Notes under the pieces: model-generated | What the model was told of the DNA's origin: nothing | What the model saw: only the letters and a program-made list of their open reading frames with translations | Databases searched by the model: none | Translations under genes and position numbers: made by a program | From: Microbacterium sp. CBA3102 | GTDB lineage: Bacteria > Actinomycetota > Actinomycetes > Actinomycetales > Microbacteriaceae | Assembly: GCF_007954505.1 (NCBI RefSeq) | Contig: NZ_CP042412.1 | Span: 3,472,001-3,536,000 of the forward strand | Direction: 5' to 3' | Length of the DNA: 64,000 nt | Part shown: positions 42,151-50,635 of the stretch, one piece after another | Layout of the letters: each line of letters begins with the position of its first letter | Numbering within the stretch: the first letter of the stretch is position 1

Positions 42151-43908
42151 TCAGCAAAGCCCCCAGCCGAGCGTTCCTAGGAATGAGCAGCTGAGCCCGA
42201 CGAGGTCCGGCGGTGACTCCTGTGTCGCCCACAACGTAACCAGCGCTACGACCACCGACACGACAGAAACCCAAATCGCAACGCGCTGAACTCGGCGTGA
42301 ATCGAGCGACGCCCCAAGGGACGCGACGGTACTCAGCACCTCGCGGTATTCCGCATCAAACTCGACCAGCTCGCGAGCAAGACGGCCTTGAATCTTCCGT
42401 TCTTGTTTGTTCAGGTTGACCGGCTTGAAGGGCTTGCGCCCCTCCGCCTTGTCCCGCTCTTTGAACCATGCTGTGTAGTCAAGATAGAAGACCGGCTCGC
42501 GGTCTCTCCACCGTCGACGGTTGTATAGCTTGATGTCCTCTTCAAGCGTCGCGAGATCAAGGCTCGTGGTGAGGGTGCGTATGCGAAGCCGTTTCAGGTC
42601 GCGATTGCTTGTACCACCGTGAAGCTCGCGAGCGTTGTCGTGAGCAATAGACGCATTGCTGCGTAGAAGGCGTAGAAACGCTGTGAGGCCCCACCTTGCC
42701 ATGAAGTCGGTCGATCGAGAACCTACGAAGTAGCCGGCAGATTCGACTCCGGAATGCCCGGTCCCTGATGTGATGCGGGCTGCCGCGTCACGATTCCCCC
42801 ATAGAGACCAGACGTTCTCCGAGGTATCCGGTGCCCAGTCTCGAGATACGGGCTCCTGCAGGAGCAGTCCCGGCAATTCCTCACTAGTCACTTGGTACGG
42901 AACATGCTCGTGCAGTCCCATCGCGCGCAATGCATCATTCTCACGGTGAGAGGGTTGTCCATCGTCGACCGCGGGCTCAGCGACGTTGAAGAAGATGACG
43001 TCGAAGAGGGGTTGAGGATGGCGAGCGCTTGCGAAAGCTCCGGGTAGCGTACGACTCATCCAACGACGGAGCTCGCGATGCACCTCGCTGCGAGCACGTT
43101 GTGTGCGGTAGTGCAGAACGGCTTTCGGCGGTTGCGAAACCGCCATTTGACCCTTCCTCCTGATCACTTCGTGCTGATGAGGTGCCCACAGTTGTTCGTT
43201 GAGTCGGGCAGACACGGACTCGTCAAGCGAGAACCCGGCCACGACGGCGGTTACCCCTTTGCCGATCGACACGCCTATCAAGCTGATGCTCTTGACGCCA
43301 GCAGGCAGCTTTGCCCGCTGCGCATCAATGGACGTGTATTCGGCCGACCTCGATGTCAGCTCCGCCATCCGCCACCATGTCCGGCCGTCGCCGCGGCGTG
43401 ATGAGGTGACCGTCTCTGTTCCGCCCGGGTCCATGCCAAGGAACCGAGCACCGTCCCAACCAGACCGTCGAATCGCCTTGTGCAGTCCGCGAACACCACT
43501 TGCCGTGAAGTACTCAACGAGCGATGCGTATGGCATCGTCACGCCCTCCCCGGAAGGCAGCTCTATCTGGTCGTAACGATAGAGCTCGTCCCCATGGCGT
43601 CGTTCGCGCGTGTGGTGCGTCTGATACAGGAAATTCGACATCTCACGGATCTTCACGCGCCAACGAGCTGGAATCCACGGGTCCACGTTTGAACGCTGAA
43701 GACCGCGTAGAAGGAGATAGGGCAGGTCGTACCAGCGAAGCCCTTTGCCGATCTCGCGAATCGCTGTCTCACTGGAGGGTTCGTCAGCGACGTCTTCGGT
43801 CCCGGTGGCCGCGGCTGCTGGGGGCCATCCTTCTGGGGGGCCTTGTGGCCGTCGCGCTCTCCGTGGCTTCATGCTCTGTCCGAATCTCTCAGTCACCGAC
43901 TTTCCCAT
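42151..43908 (-). CDS. Unrecognised 585-residue protein, antisense in the transfer operon
   Basis: A 585-residue protein that I cannot assign. The N-terminus is Arg/Pro-rich. The body is a soluble mixed alpha/beta domain (GLRWYDLPYLLLRGLQRSNV, YRYDQIELPSGEGVTM, the LIGVSIGKGVTAVVAGFSL strand pair, LFDVIFFNVAEPAVDDGQPS). A helical, charged region precedes two hydrophobic C-terminal segments (VAIWVSVVSVVVALVTLW and DLVGLSCSFLGTLGWGLC). It is the only - strand gene within the + strand transfer operon, lies between two DUF6112-like paralogues, and has visibly lower GC and different codon use. It is therefore late-acquired cargo, possibly a membrane-anchored defence or exclusion protein; that is a guess. 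Confidence 0.75.
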   Translation of the reverse strand: MGKSVTERFGQSMKPRRARRPQGPPEGWPPAAAATGTEDVADEPSSETAIREIGKGLRWYDLPYLLLRGLQRSNVDPWIPARWRVKIREMSNFLYQTHHTRERRHGDELYRYDQIELPSGEGVTMPYASLVEYFTASGVRGLHKAIRRSGWDGARFLGMDPGGTETVTSSRRGDGRTWWRMAELTSRSAEYTSIDAQRAKLPAGVKSISLIGVSIGKGVTAVVAGFSLDESVSARLNEQLWAPHQHEVIRRKGQMAVSQPPKAVLHYRTQRARSEVHRELRRWMSRTLPGAFASARHPQPLFDVIFFNVAEPAVDDGQPSHRENDALRAMGLHEHVPYQVTSEELPGLLLQEPVSRDWAPDTSENVWSLWGNRDAAARITSGTGHSGVESAGYFVGSRSTDFMARWGLTAFLRLLRSNASIAHDNARELHGGTSNRDLKRLRIRTLTTSLDLATLEEDIKLYNRRRWRDREPVFYLDYTAWFKERDKAEGRKPFKPVNLNKQERKIQGRLARELVEFDAEYREVLSTVASLGASLDSRRVQRVAIWVSVVSVVVALVTLWATQESPPDLVGLSCSFLGTLGWGLC

Positions 43909-44147
43909 AGTGCAACGGGCACGCCATCACGTGTCACCTCAACACAGCGTGAGAGTGCATGGACCCTGTTCCGCGGCCGCGTCGATTTACTCGCGCCACG
44001 CGACGCTCGCATGCCGCCCCGCCTCATCCATCGAGCCACCCCGCGATGCGAGACCACCCACAAGCGCCCTGGGCGGACGGCGAGAGAGTGAGTGCGCACC
44101 TGACTGGCAGAAGCCCACGTCCCCGTGAACAGTCAGGAGCACCCATC

Positions 44148-44417
44148 GTGATCGACATCGACCCCAACAGCTCGGGCCTTCCCGGCATCGAGCAACTGCG
44201 CATCATCGTCGGCGCGGTGATGACCGTCGGCCTCATCCTCTCCGTCCTCGCCCTGATCGTCTCGGCGATCGTGTGGGGTTTCGGCGCGAACTCCTCCAAC
44301 CCGCACCTCGCCAGCCGCGGGAAGGTCGGCGTCCTCGTCTCGTGCGGGGCGGCGATCATCTGTGGTGCCGCGGTGACGCTGATCAACTTCTTCTGGGGCG
44401 TCGGGCAGGCCGTCTGA
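44148..44417 (+). CDS. DUF6112 family membrane protein
   Basis: An 89-residue protein with two helices (VMTVGLILSVLALIVSAIVW and VGVLVSCGAAIICGAAVTLI). It has the conserved PNSSGLPGIEQLRIIVGAVM N-terminus and the FGANSSNPHLASRGK loop of DUF6112 proteins found in actinobacterial conjugative elements. It is probably a small channel or pilus subunit (VirB2-like). GTG at 44148 follows CAGGAG at 9 bases; the frame is open upstream without family similarity. A 239-base region before it contains no gene that I can support. Confidence 0.82.
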   Translation: MIDIDPNSSGLPGIEQLRIIVGAVMTVGLILSVLALIVSAIVWGFGANSSNPHLASRGKVGVLVSCGAAIICGAAVTLINFFWGVGQAV

Positions 44418-44464
44418 TGACCACCCGAACGGCACGCCGACACCTTCGGGGGTGGGTCCGGTGA
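44417..44464 (+). CDS. 15-residue linking ORF (possible coupler)
   Basis: The ORF MTTRTARRHLRGWVR starts in a TGATG overlap with the DUF6112 stop and ends in a GTGA overlap with the start of the VirB6-like gene. Its coordinates leave no untranslated gap between the two larger genes. It would keep ribosomes moving across the 40-base spacer. Whether the basic peptide itself has a function is unknown. Confidence 0.35.
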   Translation: MTTRTARRHLRGWVR

Positions 44465-45873
44465 GCATCTGCGATGTCCCGGTCATCTCCTCCGTGTGCG
44501 ACGCGGTCGGCGAGGCTACGGCGTCGCTGATCGCGGCCCCGTTCGACTGGCTCGGCCAGGCGATGGCCGGGGCGGCGGCGTGGCTGTTCGAGGCGGTCTG
44601 GTGGGTGTTCGACACCACCACTCTCGTCGATGTCACCAGCACGGAGTACGTCGGGGTCTACAACGTCCTGTTCGGCGTCGCGATCTTCGTGATGCTGGTG
44701 TTCTTCTGCCTCCAGCTCATCACCGGCCTGATCCACCGCGACCCGACCGCCCTGTCCCGTGCCGCACTCGGCTTGGCGAAGTCCGTGCTCGGGTCGTTCC
44801 TGGTAATCACGCTCACGGCGCTGCTGCTGGAAGTCACCGATCAGCTCGCGGTCGGGATCGTGCAGGCCACCGGGAACACGATGGAAGGGATGGGGACCCA
44901 GATCGGGCTCCTCGCCACCGGGCTCGCCGGGATCAACATCGCCGCACCCGGTGTCGGCGCGATCCTGACCATCTTCCTCGCCGGGCTCGCCATCTCCGCG
45001 GCCGCGATCGTGTGGTTCTCCCTCCTGATTCGCAAAGCCCTCCTGCTGGTCGCGATCGTCTTCGGCCCCATCGCCCTCGCCGGAGCGACATGGGACGCCA
45101 CCAAGGGATGGTTCGCCAAGTGGGCGGCGTTCGTGATCGCGCTGATCTTCTCCAAGCTCGTCCTCGTCGTCATCTTCCTCGTCGCCATCGGCCAGGTATC
45201 CGCCCCCATCGAGGCAGACCTTGCCTCCATCTCGGACCCCATCGCCGGGGTCGTGCTGATGTTCATCGCCGCATTCGCCCCGTACATCACCTACAAGTTC
45301 CTGTCCTTCGTCGGCTTCGACATGTACCACGCGATGTCCAGCGAGCAGGAGGCGAAGTCGGCACTGAACCGGCCCGTCCCCGTTCCCGCATCGCCGAAGG
45401 GCGACAGCGCCAAGAAGGTGCTCGACGGCGGCGGTGACACCAGCGGTAGGCCCACCGGCGGCGCCGGTGGCGGCGGATCGACGCCGCCACCCTCGGCTGC
45501 CCCGGCCGCAACGGTCGGAACCGGAACGCCCGCCGCAACCGGCGGGGCCAGTGCCGGAGCCGGTGCTGGTGCGGGGGCTGGAGCTGGGGCCAGCGCGGGT
45601 GCGGGTGCGGCGGCGGGCCCGGTCGGTGCGGCGGTCGTCGTCGGCGGCGCGGTGGTCAAGGGCGCCGCGACCGCAGGCCCGAAGGCCGGTGCCGCGGTCG
45701 GCGGTGCCGCTGAGGGTCATGCCGGGGCGGCGACCGAACAGTCATCCCCGCCGCCGGTGCCGCCCGCGCAGGCGAACCCGGCACCGACCACCCCGCCACC
45801 GTCTGCCCCGGCGGTGCCGCGGCGGTCGCAGCCGGCGCCGCCGCCGTCCTCGAAGCCGTCCGGGAAGGAATGA
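44461..45873 (+). CDS. VirB6/TrbL-like integral membrane transfer protein
   Basis: A 470-residue protein. The first 310 residues contain about seven membrane helices (including VLFGVAIFVMLVFFCLQLIT, VLGSFLVITLTALLLEV, ALLLVAIVFGPIALAGATW, FSKLVLVVIFLVAIGQV). This is the TrbL/VirB6-like core of the type IV channel. The last 160 residues are a Gly/Ala/Pro-rich low-complexity tail, probably cytosolic or wall-spanning. GTG at 44461 gives MSICDVPVISS; GTG 44452 adds three residues. It is followed at a short distance by the SCO6880-like gene. Confidence 0.85.
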   Translation: MSICDVPVISSVCDAVGEATASLIAAPFDWLGQAMAGAAAWLFEAVWWVFDTTTLVDVTSTEYVGVYNVLFGVAIFVMLVFFCLQLITGLIHRDPTALSRAALGLAKSVLGSFLVITLTALLLEVTDQLAVGIVQATGNTMEGMGTQIGLLATGLAGINIAAPGVGAILTIFLAGLAISAAAIVWFSLLIRKALLLVAIVFGPIALAGATWDATKGWFAKWAAFVIALIFSKLVLVVIFLVAIGQVSAPIEADLASISDPIAGVVLMFIAAFAPYITYKFLSFVGFDMYHAMSSEQEAKSALNRPVPVPASPKGDSAKKVLDGGGDTSGRPTGGAGGGGSTPPPSAAPAATVGTGTPAATGGASAGAGAGAGAGAGASAGAGAAAGPVGAAVVVGGAVVKGAATAGPKAGAAVGGAAEGHAGAATEQSSPPPVPPAQANPAPTTPPPSAPAVPRRSQPAPPPSSKPSGKE

Positions 45874-45877
45874 GCCA

Positions 45878-47338
45878 ATGGTCAGCCACACCACGAACGA
45901 GTACCCGCTGGGGGCGGTGCAGTTCTCCCGTCTCACCCGGCGGGGCATCCTCCTGGGGCTGTCGCTGCCGCAGCTCATCGTCCTCGGCATCGCGATCCTC
46001 ACCGTCGTCACCGCCCTCTACACCGCCGGCGGCATGGGCCTGGCCTGGACCTCCCCGGTCTGGGCCGGCGCCGCGCTGCTCGCAGTCATCCCCGCGGGCG
46101 GGCGGAAGGTCATCGAGTGGGTGCCGATCCTCACCCGCTGGGTCGCCCGCACCTATCTCGGCCAGCTCATCTACCGCCGACGCATCATCAAGCCGCGCCC
46201 GGCCGGCACTCTCGCCCTCCCGGGCGACGCGGCACCGCTGCGGGAATGGGAGGACCCGGACACGGGCGCGGCGATGATCCACGACCCCCACGCCCAGACC
46301 CTCACCGTCATCCTGGGTGTCTCCCACCCGGCATTCGTGCTCCTCGACCCCGGCGAGCAGCAACGCCGCGTCGGAGGGTGGGGGCGCGTGCTTGCCGCCG
46401 CGTGCCGGTCCGGGCGGATCGCCCGCATCCAGGTCTCGGAGCGGACTCTGCCCGACTCCGGGACGGGACTGGCGGAGTGGTGGCGCACGCACGGCACCGA
46501 TGATGGCTCCTGGGCCTCTACGACCTACGCCGAGCTCATCGACCGGGCGGGGCCTGCCGGGGAACGCCACGCGACGACGATCAGCCTCGCTCTGGACATG
46601 CGCGCCGCCAGCCGGCAGATCAGGACCGCAGGGGGCGGGATACGGGGAGCGGTGGCGGTGCTACGGCAGGAGATGACCACCCTCACCACGGCGCTGCGTG
46701 CGGCCGAGCTCACCAGCACCGGGTGGCTGACCCCGGGCGAGGTCGCTGTGATCCTCCGCGGAGCGTACGACCCGGCGGCGGCCCCCGCGCTGGAACGTCA
46801 CGGGGATCTCGGTCGCGACCTTGCCACCGCCGGCCCGGTGGCGGTCACCGAGACCTGGGACCGGCTGCGCTCCGACAGCGACTTCCATGCGGTGCTGTGG
46901 GTCACCGAATGGCCCCGCTCGCAGGTGTATCCGGGGTTCCTGGCCCCGCTCGTGCTGTCCAACGGCATCCTCCGCACGTTGTCGCTGCACTACACCCCGG
47001 TCCGGGCAGACCAGGCCGCCCGGGACCTGCGGAAGAAGAAGACCGAACTCATCAGCGACGCCGCCCAGCGCCGCAAGATCGGCCAGATCGAAGACGCCGC
47101 CTCCACCGCGGAACTCGATGACGTGCTGCAACAGGAAGCGGACCTGACCGCCGGGCACGGCGTCCTCCGCGTCTCCGGCCTCGTCTCCGTCTCCGCACCC
47201 ACCGAGGACGAACTGGACGCGGCGGTCGCGGCCGTCGAGCAGGCCGCGATCCAAGCGAGCTGCGAGACCCGCCGCCTGGTCGGCCAGCAAGCCCAGGCAT
47301 TCACCGCCGCCGCACTGCCCCTATGCCGTCCCGTCTGA
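45878..47338 (+). CDS. SCO6880 family conjugation protein
   Basis: A 486-residue protein with two N-terminal membrane helices (LSLPQLIVLGIAILTVVTAL and WAGAALLAVIPAGG) after FSRLTRRGILLGL. This is the PrgI/TcpE-like start of SCO6880-family proteins. A large soluble domain follows, with RIARIQVSERTLPDSGTGL, TTISLALDMRAASRQIR and VLWVTEWPRSQVYPGFLAPL. In related elements it precedes the VirB4-type ATPase and supplies the membrane part that VirB4 lacks. GGAAGGAATGAG lies before the ATG at 45878. Confidence 0.85.
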   Translation: MVSHTTNEYPLGAVQFSRLTRRGILLGLSLPQLIVLGIAILTVVTALYTAGGMGLAWTSPVWAGAALLAVIPAGGRKVIEWVPILTRWVARTYLGQLIYRRRIIKPRPAGTLALPGDAAPLREWEDPDTGAAMIHDPHAQTLTVILGVSHPAFVLLDPGEQQRRVGGWGRVLAAACRSGRIARIQVSERTLPDSGTGLAEWWRTHGTDDGSWASTTYAELIDRAGPAGERHATTISLALDMRAASRQIRTAGGGIRGAVAVLRQEMTTLTTALRAAELTSTGWLTPGEVAVILRGAYDPAAAPALERHGDLGRDLATAGPVAVTETWDRLRSDSDFHAVLWVTEWPRSQVYPGFLAPLVLSNGILRTLSLHYTPVRADQAARDLRKKKTELISDAAQRRKIGQIEDAASTAELDDVLQQEADLTAGHGVLRVSGLVSVSAPTEDELDAAVAAVEQAAIQASCETRRLVGQQAQAFTAAALPLCRPV

Positions 47339-47391
47339 GCGCCGGCGCACCTTCCCGGCACACATCCCCTGATCCTGTGAGGAGTCCGATC

Positions 47392-48549
47392 ATGCCGACC
47401 TTCGACAACCCCGTGGAAGACGCGATGGAGGCGTCCGCCGCGCTGCGAGGCCTCGCCCACGCGACCCGCACGTTCACCGACCCTGCCGAGACCTACCCGG
47501 TGCTCGGCGAGCTCCTGGCCGGAGTCCGGTCACTGCGTCAAGTGTTCGACCAGCTCGCCGCCGCTCACATCACCGCGCGTTCCCGCGCCCACGATGATGC
47601 TGGCGTCCAGGCCGTTGGGGCGACCGCGGCCCTCGTCGCCGCGGATGAGTTGCACCAGGCCGGCACGCTGCTGGATGCCGTGCACGATCGGGTGGATGCC
47701 GCGATGGGCCAGTCCGGGCGGATCGCCTGGCACCCCGAACCAGCACCCCTGGACCCTGCGGCACGCGCGAGCGTGGAGGCCGGGGAGCTGCGGCTGACGG
47801 TGTGGCCGGACACCCCGTTGGGTGAGCATCAGCGCTACGCCTACCGCATCGAGCACACCGCCACCGGGCAGAGCGTGGAGGGCCGGGACCTGTTCACCGG
47901 GGCCGGGGCGCCCGTCTCACCCGCACGGGCAGTGCGCGAGCTCGCGGTGTTCCTCGCAGCGGCAGCCGAGTCACGCCAGTTCGCGATCGACAATCCCGGC
48001 CAGCACGCCGACAACGAGGGCGCGTTCCCCGAGTGGGTGGCCGACGCCGCACGCCAGCACCAGGACGAGCTCGCGGCGCTGATCGACCACGACCCCGACC
48101 TGACGGAGAAGATGCCCCGTCGGTGGATCAGTGTCGTCTTCCTCCAAGGCGATGAAGCCGACAAGGTGCTCGACGTGATCGACCATGACGGCCCCGACGC
48201 CGCGATCGAGCACCTCGCCGGCTACGACTTCGGGGAGGAGACGACGCAGGCTGCGCTCGAGAACGGGTACGTCTATGACCAGCCACCGACCGGCGCCCTG
48301 GACCGCATCGCGACCAAGGACGACTACACCCTCACCTACAGCTCCTTTCTCGGCCACGTCTCCCTGCTGCGCGCCCACGACACCACCCCCGACCCGGCCC
48401 GCCGGCCCGCTGTCACTCCCGACCCTGTCCCGGTGCGGCGCACCGTCGAAGCGGAGTCGGCGCGGGCCGCGCGCCGTGCGGAGGCGACGGACTGGTTCGC
48501 CCGCAGGCCCGGCGCGGCCGTGTCTCAGGGGCGGGGGCTGGGACTGTGA
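47392..48549 (+). CDS. Hypothetical ICE protein between SCO6880-like and VirB4-like genes
   Basis: A 385-residue soluble protein. The N-terminal third is helical (AMEASAALRGLAHATRTF, then LLAGVRSLRQVFDQLAAAH and VAADELHQAGTLLDAVHDRV). A middle beta-containing part (LRLTVWPDTPLGEHQRYAYR) is followed by an acidic C-terminus with VVFLQGDEADKVLDVIDHDG and ending RGLGL. ATG at 47392 has GAGGAG at 8 bases. The stop overlaps the GTG of the VirB4-like gene. Conserved position in the transfer operon suggests a regulatory or accessory role; no family is recognised. Confidence 0.75.
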   Translation: MPTFDNPVEDAMEASAALRGLAHATRTFTDPAETYPVLGELLAGVRSLRQVFDQLAAAHITARSRAHDDAGVQAVGATAALVAADELHQAGTLLDAVHDRVDAAMGQSGRIAWHPEPAPLDPAARASVEAGELRLTVWPDTPLGEHQRYAYRIEHTATGQSVEGRDLFTGAGAPVSPARAVRELAVFLAAAAESRQFAIDNPGQHADNEGAFPEWVADAARQHQDELAALIDHDPDLTEKMPRRWISVVFLQGDEADKVLDVIDHDGPDAAIEHLAGYDFGEETTQAALENGYVYDQPPTGALDRIATKDDYTLTYSSFLGHVSLLRAHDTTPDPARRPAVTPDPVPVRRTVEAESARAARRAEATDWFARRPGAAVSQGRGLGL

Positions 48550-50093
48550 GCGGGCGGGAGGAGGGCCGTCTGCACACGGCGGTGCTGGTCGGCCCGGAGG
48601 GCGAGCGCCGCAAGCATCGCAAGGCCCGCCGGAAGGCCGCGACCCGGATCGAGACCACCGCCCGCGACACCCGGAAGGCCGACGCGAAAGCGAAGTGGGA
48701 GGCCGAGCAGGCGGAGAAACGCGCGACGACCTATCTGCCCGCCGCCGGGGAACCCGGACCCAGAGCGCTGCGGACCCCGGGACGGTTGCGGCTCCCGAAG
48801 CACCAGGACACGTCCGCCACGTTGGCCGGGCAGTACCCGTTCCTCGCCGAAGGGGGCCTCGGCTCGGCGGGGGTGTTCGTCGGCCAGGACCTCTACTCCG
48901 GCGGCAGCTTCGTGTACGACCCGTGGGTGCTGTACCAGCGGGGTCTCATCACCGCCCCCAACGTCGTGCTGGCCGGGATCGTCGGCTCCGGCAAGTCCTC
49001 CCTCGCCAAGTCCCTCTATACCCGCTCCCTGCCCTTCGGCCGCCGCGTCTACGTCCCCGGCGACCCGAAAGGCGAGCACACCGCCGTCGCCGAGGCAGTC
49101 GGCGGGCGGGCGATCGTCCTCGGCCACGGCCTGTCGAACCGGCTCAACCCGCTCGATGAGGGCCACCGGCCCTCTGCGGTGTCGGATGCGGAGTGGGCGA
49201 TGCAGGTCGCCTCCCGCCGCCGCGACCTGATCGGTGCCCTCGCCGAGACGGTGCTGGATCGGGTGTTGTCGCCGTTGGAGCACACCGCGATCGACCTCGC
49301 CCTCCGCGACGCTGTGCGCAGCGCGGAGGTGCCGATCCTGCCGATGGTGGTCGACCGCATCCTCGCCCCCAACCCCTCCGACGACCCCGACGGACGCCTC
49401 GCGGAAGACGGCCGTCTGGTCGGCCACGCGCTGCGCCGTTTGGTGGCCGGTGACCTCCAAGGGCTGTTCGATGGCCCGTCCACGGTCCGGTTCGACCCGT
49501 CCCTGCCGATGGTGTCGCTGGACCTATCGCGTGTGGCGGAGAACTCGACGCTCATCTCGGTGCTGATGACCTGCTCCTCGGCATGGATGGAGTCGGCGCT
49601 GTCGGACCCGAACGGCGGGCAACGGTGGGTGATCTACGACGAGGCCTGGCGTCTCATGGCCTACCCGTCGCTGTTGCGCCGCATGGACGCGCAGTGGCGT
49701 CTGGCGAGGCATTTCGGGATCGCGAACATGCTGATCTTCCACAAGCTCAGTGACCTCGACAATGTCGGCGACCAGGGTTCCGCGATGCGGGCGCTGGCGT
49801 CGTCGCTGTTGGCGAACGCGGAGACCCGGATCGTGTATCGGCAGGAGGCCGACCAGCTCGGTTCCACCGCCACCGCGCTCGGGCTGACCGGCACCGAGCA
49901 GAAGCTGCTCCCAGGGCTCGGCACCGGGCAGGGGCTGTGGCGGATCAAGGATCGCTCCTTCGTCGTCCAGCACCAGCTCCACCCCGCCGAGCTGGCTGCG
50001 TTCGACACCACCACCCGCATGACCTCGAAAACCCGCGGGTTCAGCAATCCCGACGCCGCTTCGGGAAGCGTGAACGATCGGCAGGAATCCTGA
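48546..50093 (+). CDS. VirB4-like conjugation ATPase
   Basis: A 515-residue cytosolic ATPase. The basic N-terminus (RRKHRKARRKAATRIE) is followed by a P-loop: Walker A AGIVGSGKSSLAKS (143-156) with VYVPGDPKGEHTAVAEAVGG after it. Walker B is RWVIYDEAWRLMA, and then come FHKLSDLDNVGDQGSAMRAL and ETRIVYRQEADQLG, all typical of VirB4/TraC/TcpF motors. It powers channel assembly and substrate transfer. GTG start overlaps the previous stop (GTGA); the stop overlaps the next ATG (TGATG). Confidence 0.9.
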   Translation: MSGREEGRLHTAVLVGPEGERRKHRKARRKAATRIETTARDTRKADAKAKWEAEQAEKRATTYLPAAGEPGPRALRTPGRLRLPKHQDTSATLAGQYPFLAEGGLGSAGVFVGQDLYSGGSFVYDPWVLYQRGLITAPNVVLAGIVGSGKSSLAKSLYTRSLPFGRRVYVPGDPKGEHTAVAEAVGGRAIVLGHGLSNRLNPLDEGHRPSAVSDAEWAMQVASRRRDLIGALAETVLDRVLSPLEHTAIDLALRDAVRSAEVPILPMVVDRILAPNPSDDPDGRLAEDGRLVGHALRRLVAGDLQGLFDGPSTVRFDPSLPMVSLDLSRVAENSTLISVLMTCSSAWMESALSDPNGGQRWVIYDEAWRLMAYPSLLRRMDAQWRLARHFGIANMLIFHKLSDLDNVGDQGSAMRALASSLLANAETRIVYRQEADQLGSTATALGLTGTEQKLLPGLGTGQGLWRIKDRSFVVQHQLHPAELAAFDTTTRMTSKTRGFSNPDAASGSVNDRQES

Positions 50094-50635
50094 TGGCCCG
50101 CCCCCGCTACAAGCGCACCGGCACCGAACCCGAACCCCGAGACGAGCCCGTCCCGGTCGTGCTCCCGCACGTCATCATGGACATCGCCGCTGACGGGCGG
50201 ATGACGGTCACCGTCGACGGGACACCCTACGAGCCGGAGCCGTTCGCCCCGGCGTGGCGGAGGGAAGACTTCGCCCGCATCTTGGACCAGCTCGCCGCCC
50301 AGCGCCGTTCGCCGTTGCGAGTCGAGGTGCGTGAGGCGGACGGCACCGTGTTCACCGACATCATCACCCCCAGCACACGCCGCCGTCCCGAGCCAGAGCC
50401 CGTCCTCGAGGCTCCGGCACGCCGGGCGATGCCGGAGCTCGTCATGCTCCACGGGGCGGGGTTCGTGCCCGGCGAGGACGTGGGGATCGCGATCGTGATC
50501 GCGCACAGCGACGCCGGCCCGGACGGCACCATGCGCGCCCTCCTCACCGCCGAGCAAGCCGCCGCGAGCCCGACCCACGAGGTTGTCCTGCTCGGCCGCG
50601 TCTCGGGAACCCTCACCATCGGACACCCCGAATGA
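50093..50635 (+). CDS. Hypothetical ICE protein before the coupling protein
   Basis: A 180-residue soluble protein. Two short repeated beta-hairpin regions (VIMDIAADGRMTVTVDGTPY, SPLRVEVREADGTVFTDIIT) precede a C-terminal strand-rich part (DVGIAIVIAHSDAGPDGTM, EVVLLGRVSGTLTIGHPE). No catalytic motif or membrane segment. It overlaps genes on both sides and lies between the VirB4-like and VirD4-like ATPases, so it may be an adaptor for one of them. Not a recognised family. Confidence 0.72.
   Translation: MARPRYKRTGTEPEPRDEPVPVVLPHVIMDIAADGRMTVTVDGTPYEPEPFAPAWRREDFARILDQLAAQRRSPLRVEVREADGTVFTDIITPSTRRRPEPEPVLEAPARRAMPELVMLHGAGFVPGEDVGIAIVIAHSDAGPDGTMRALLTAEQAAASPTHEVVLLGRVSGTLTIGHPE

Noticed and set aside
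44383-45720. 445-codon - strand frame opposite the VirB6-like gene
   Set aside because: Asp/Gly/Arg repeat-like shadow composition; the + strand gives membrane helices in a conserved operon position.
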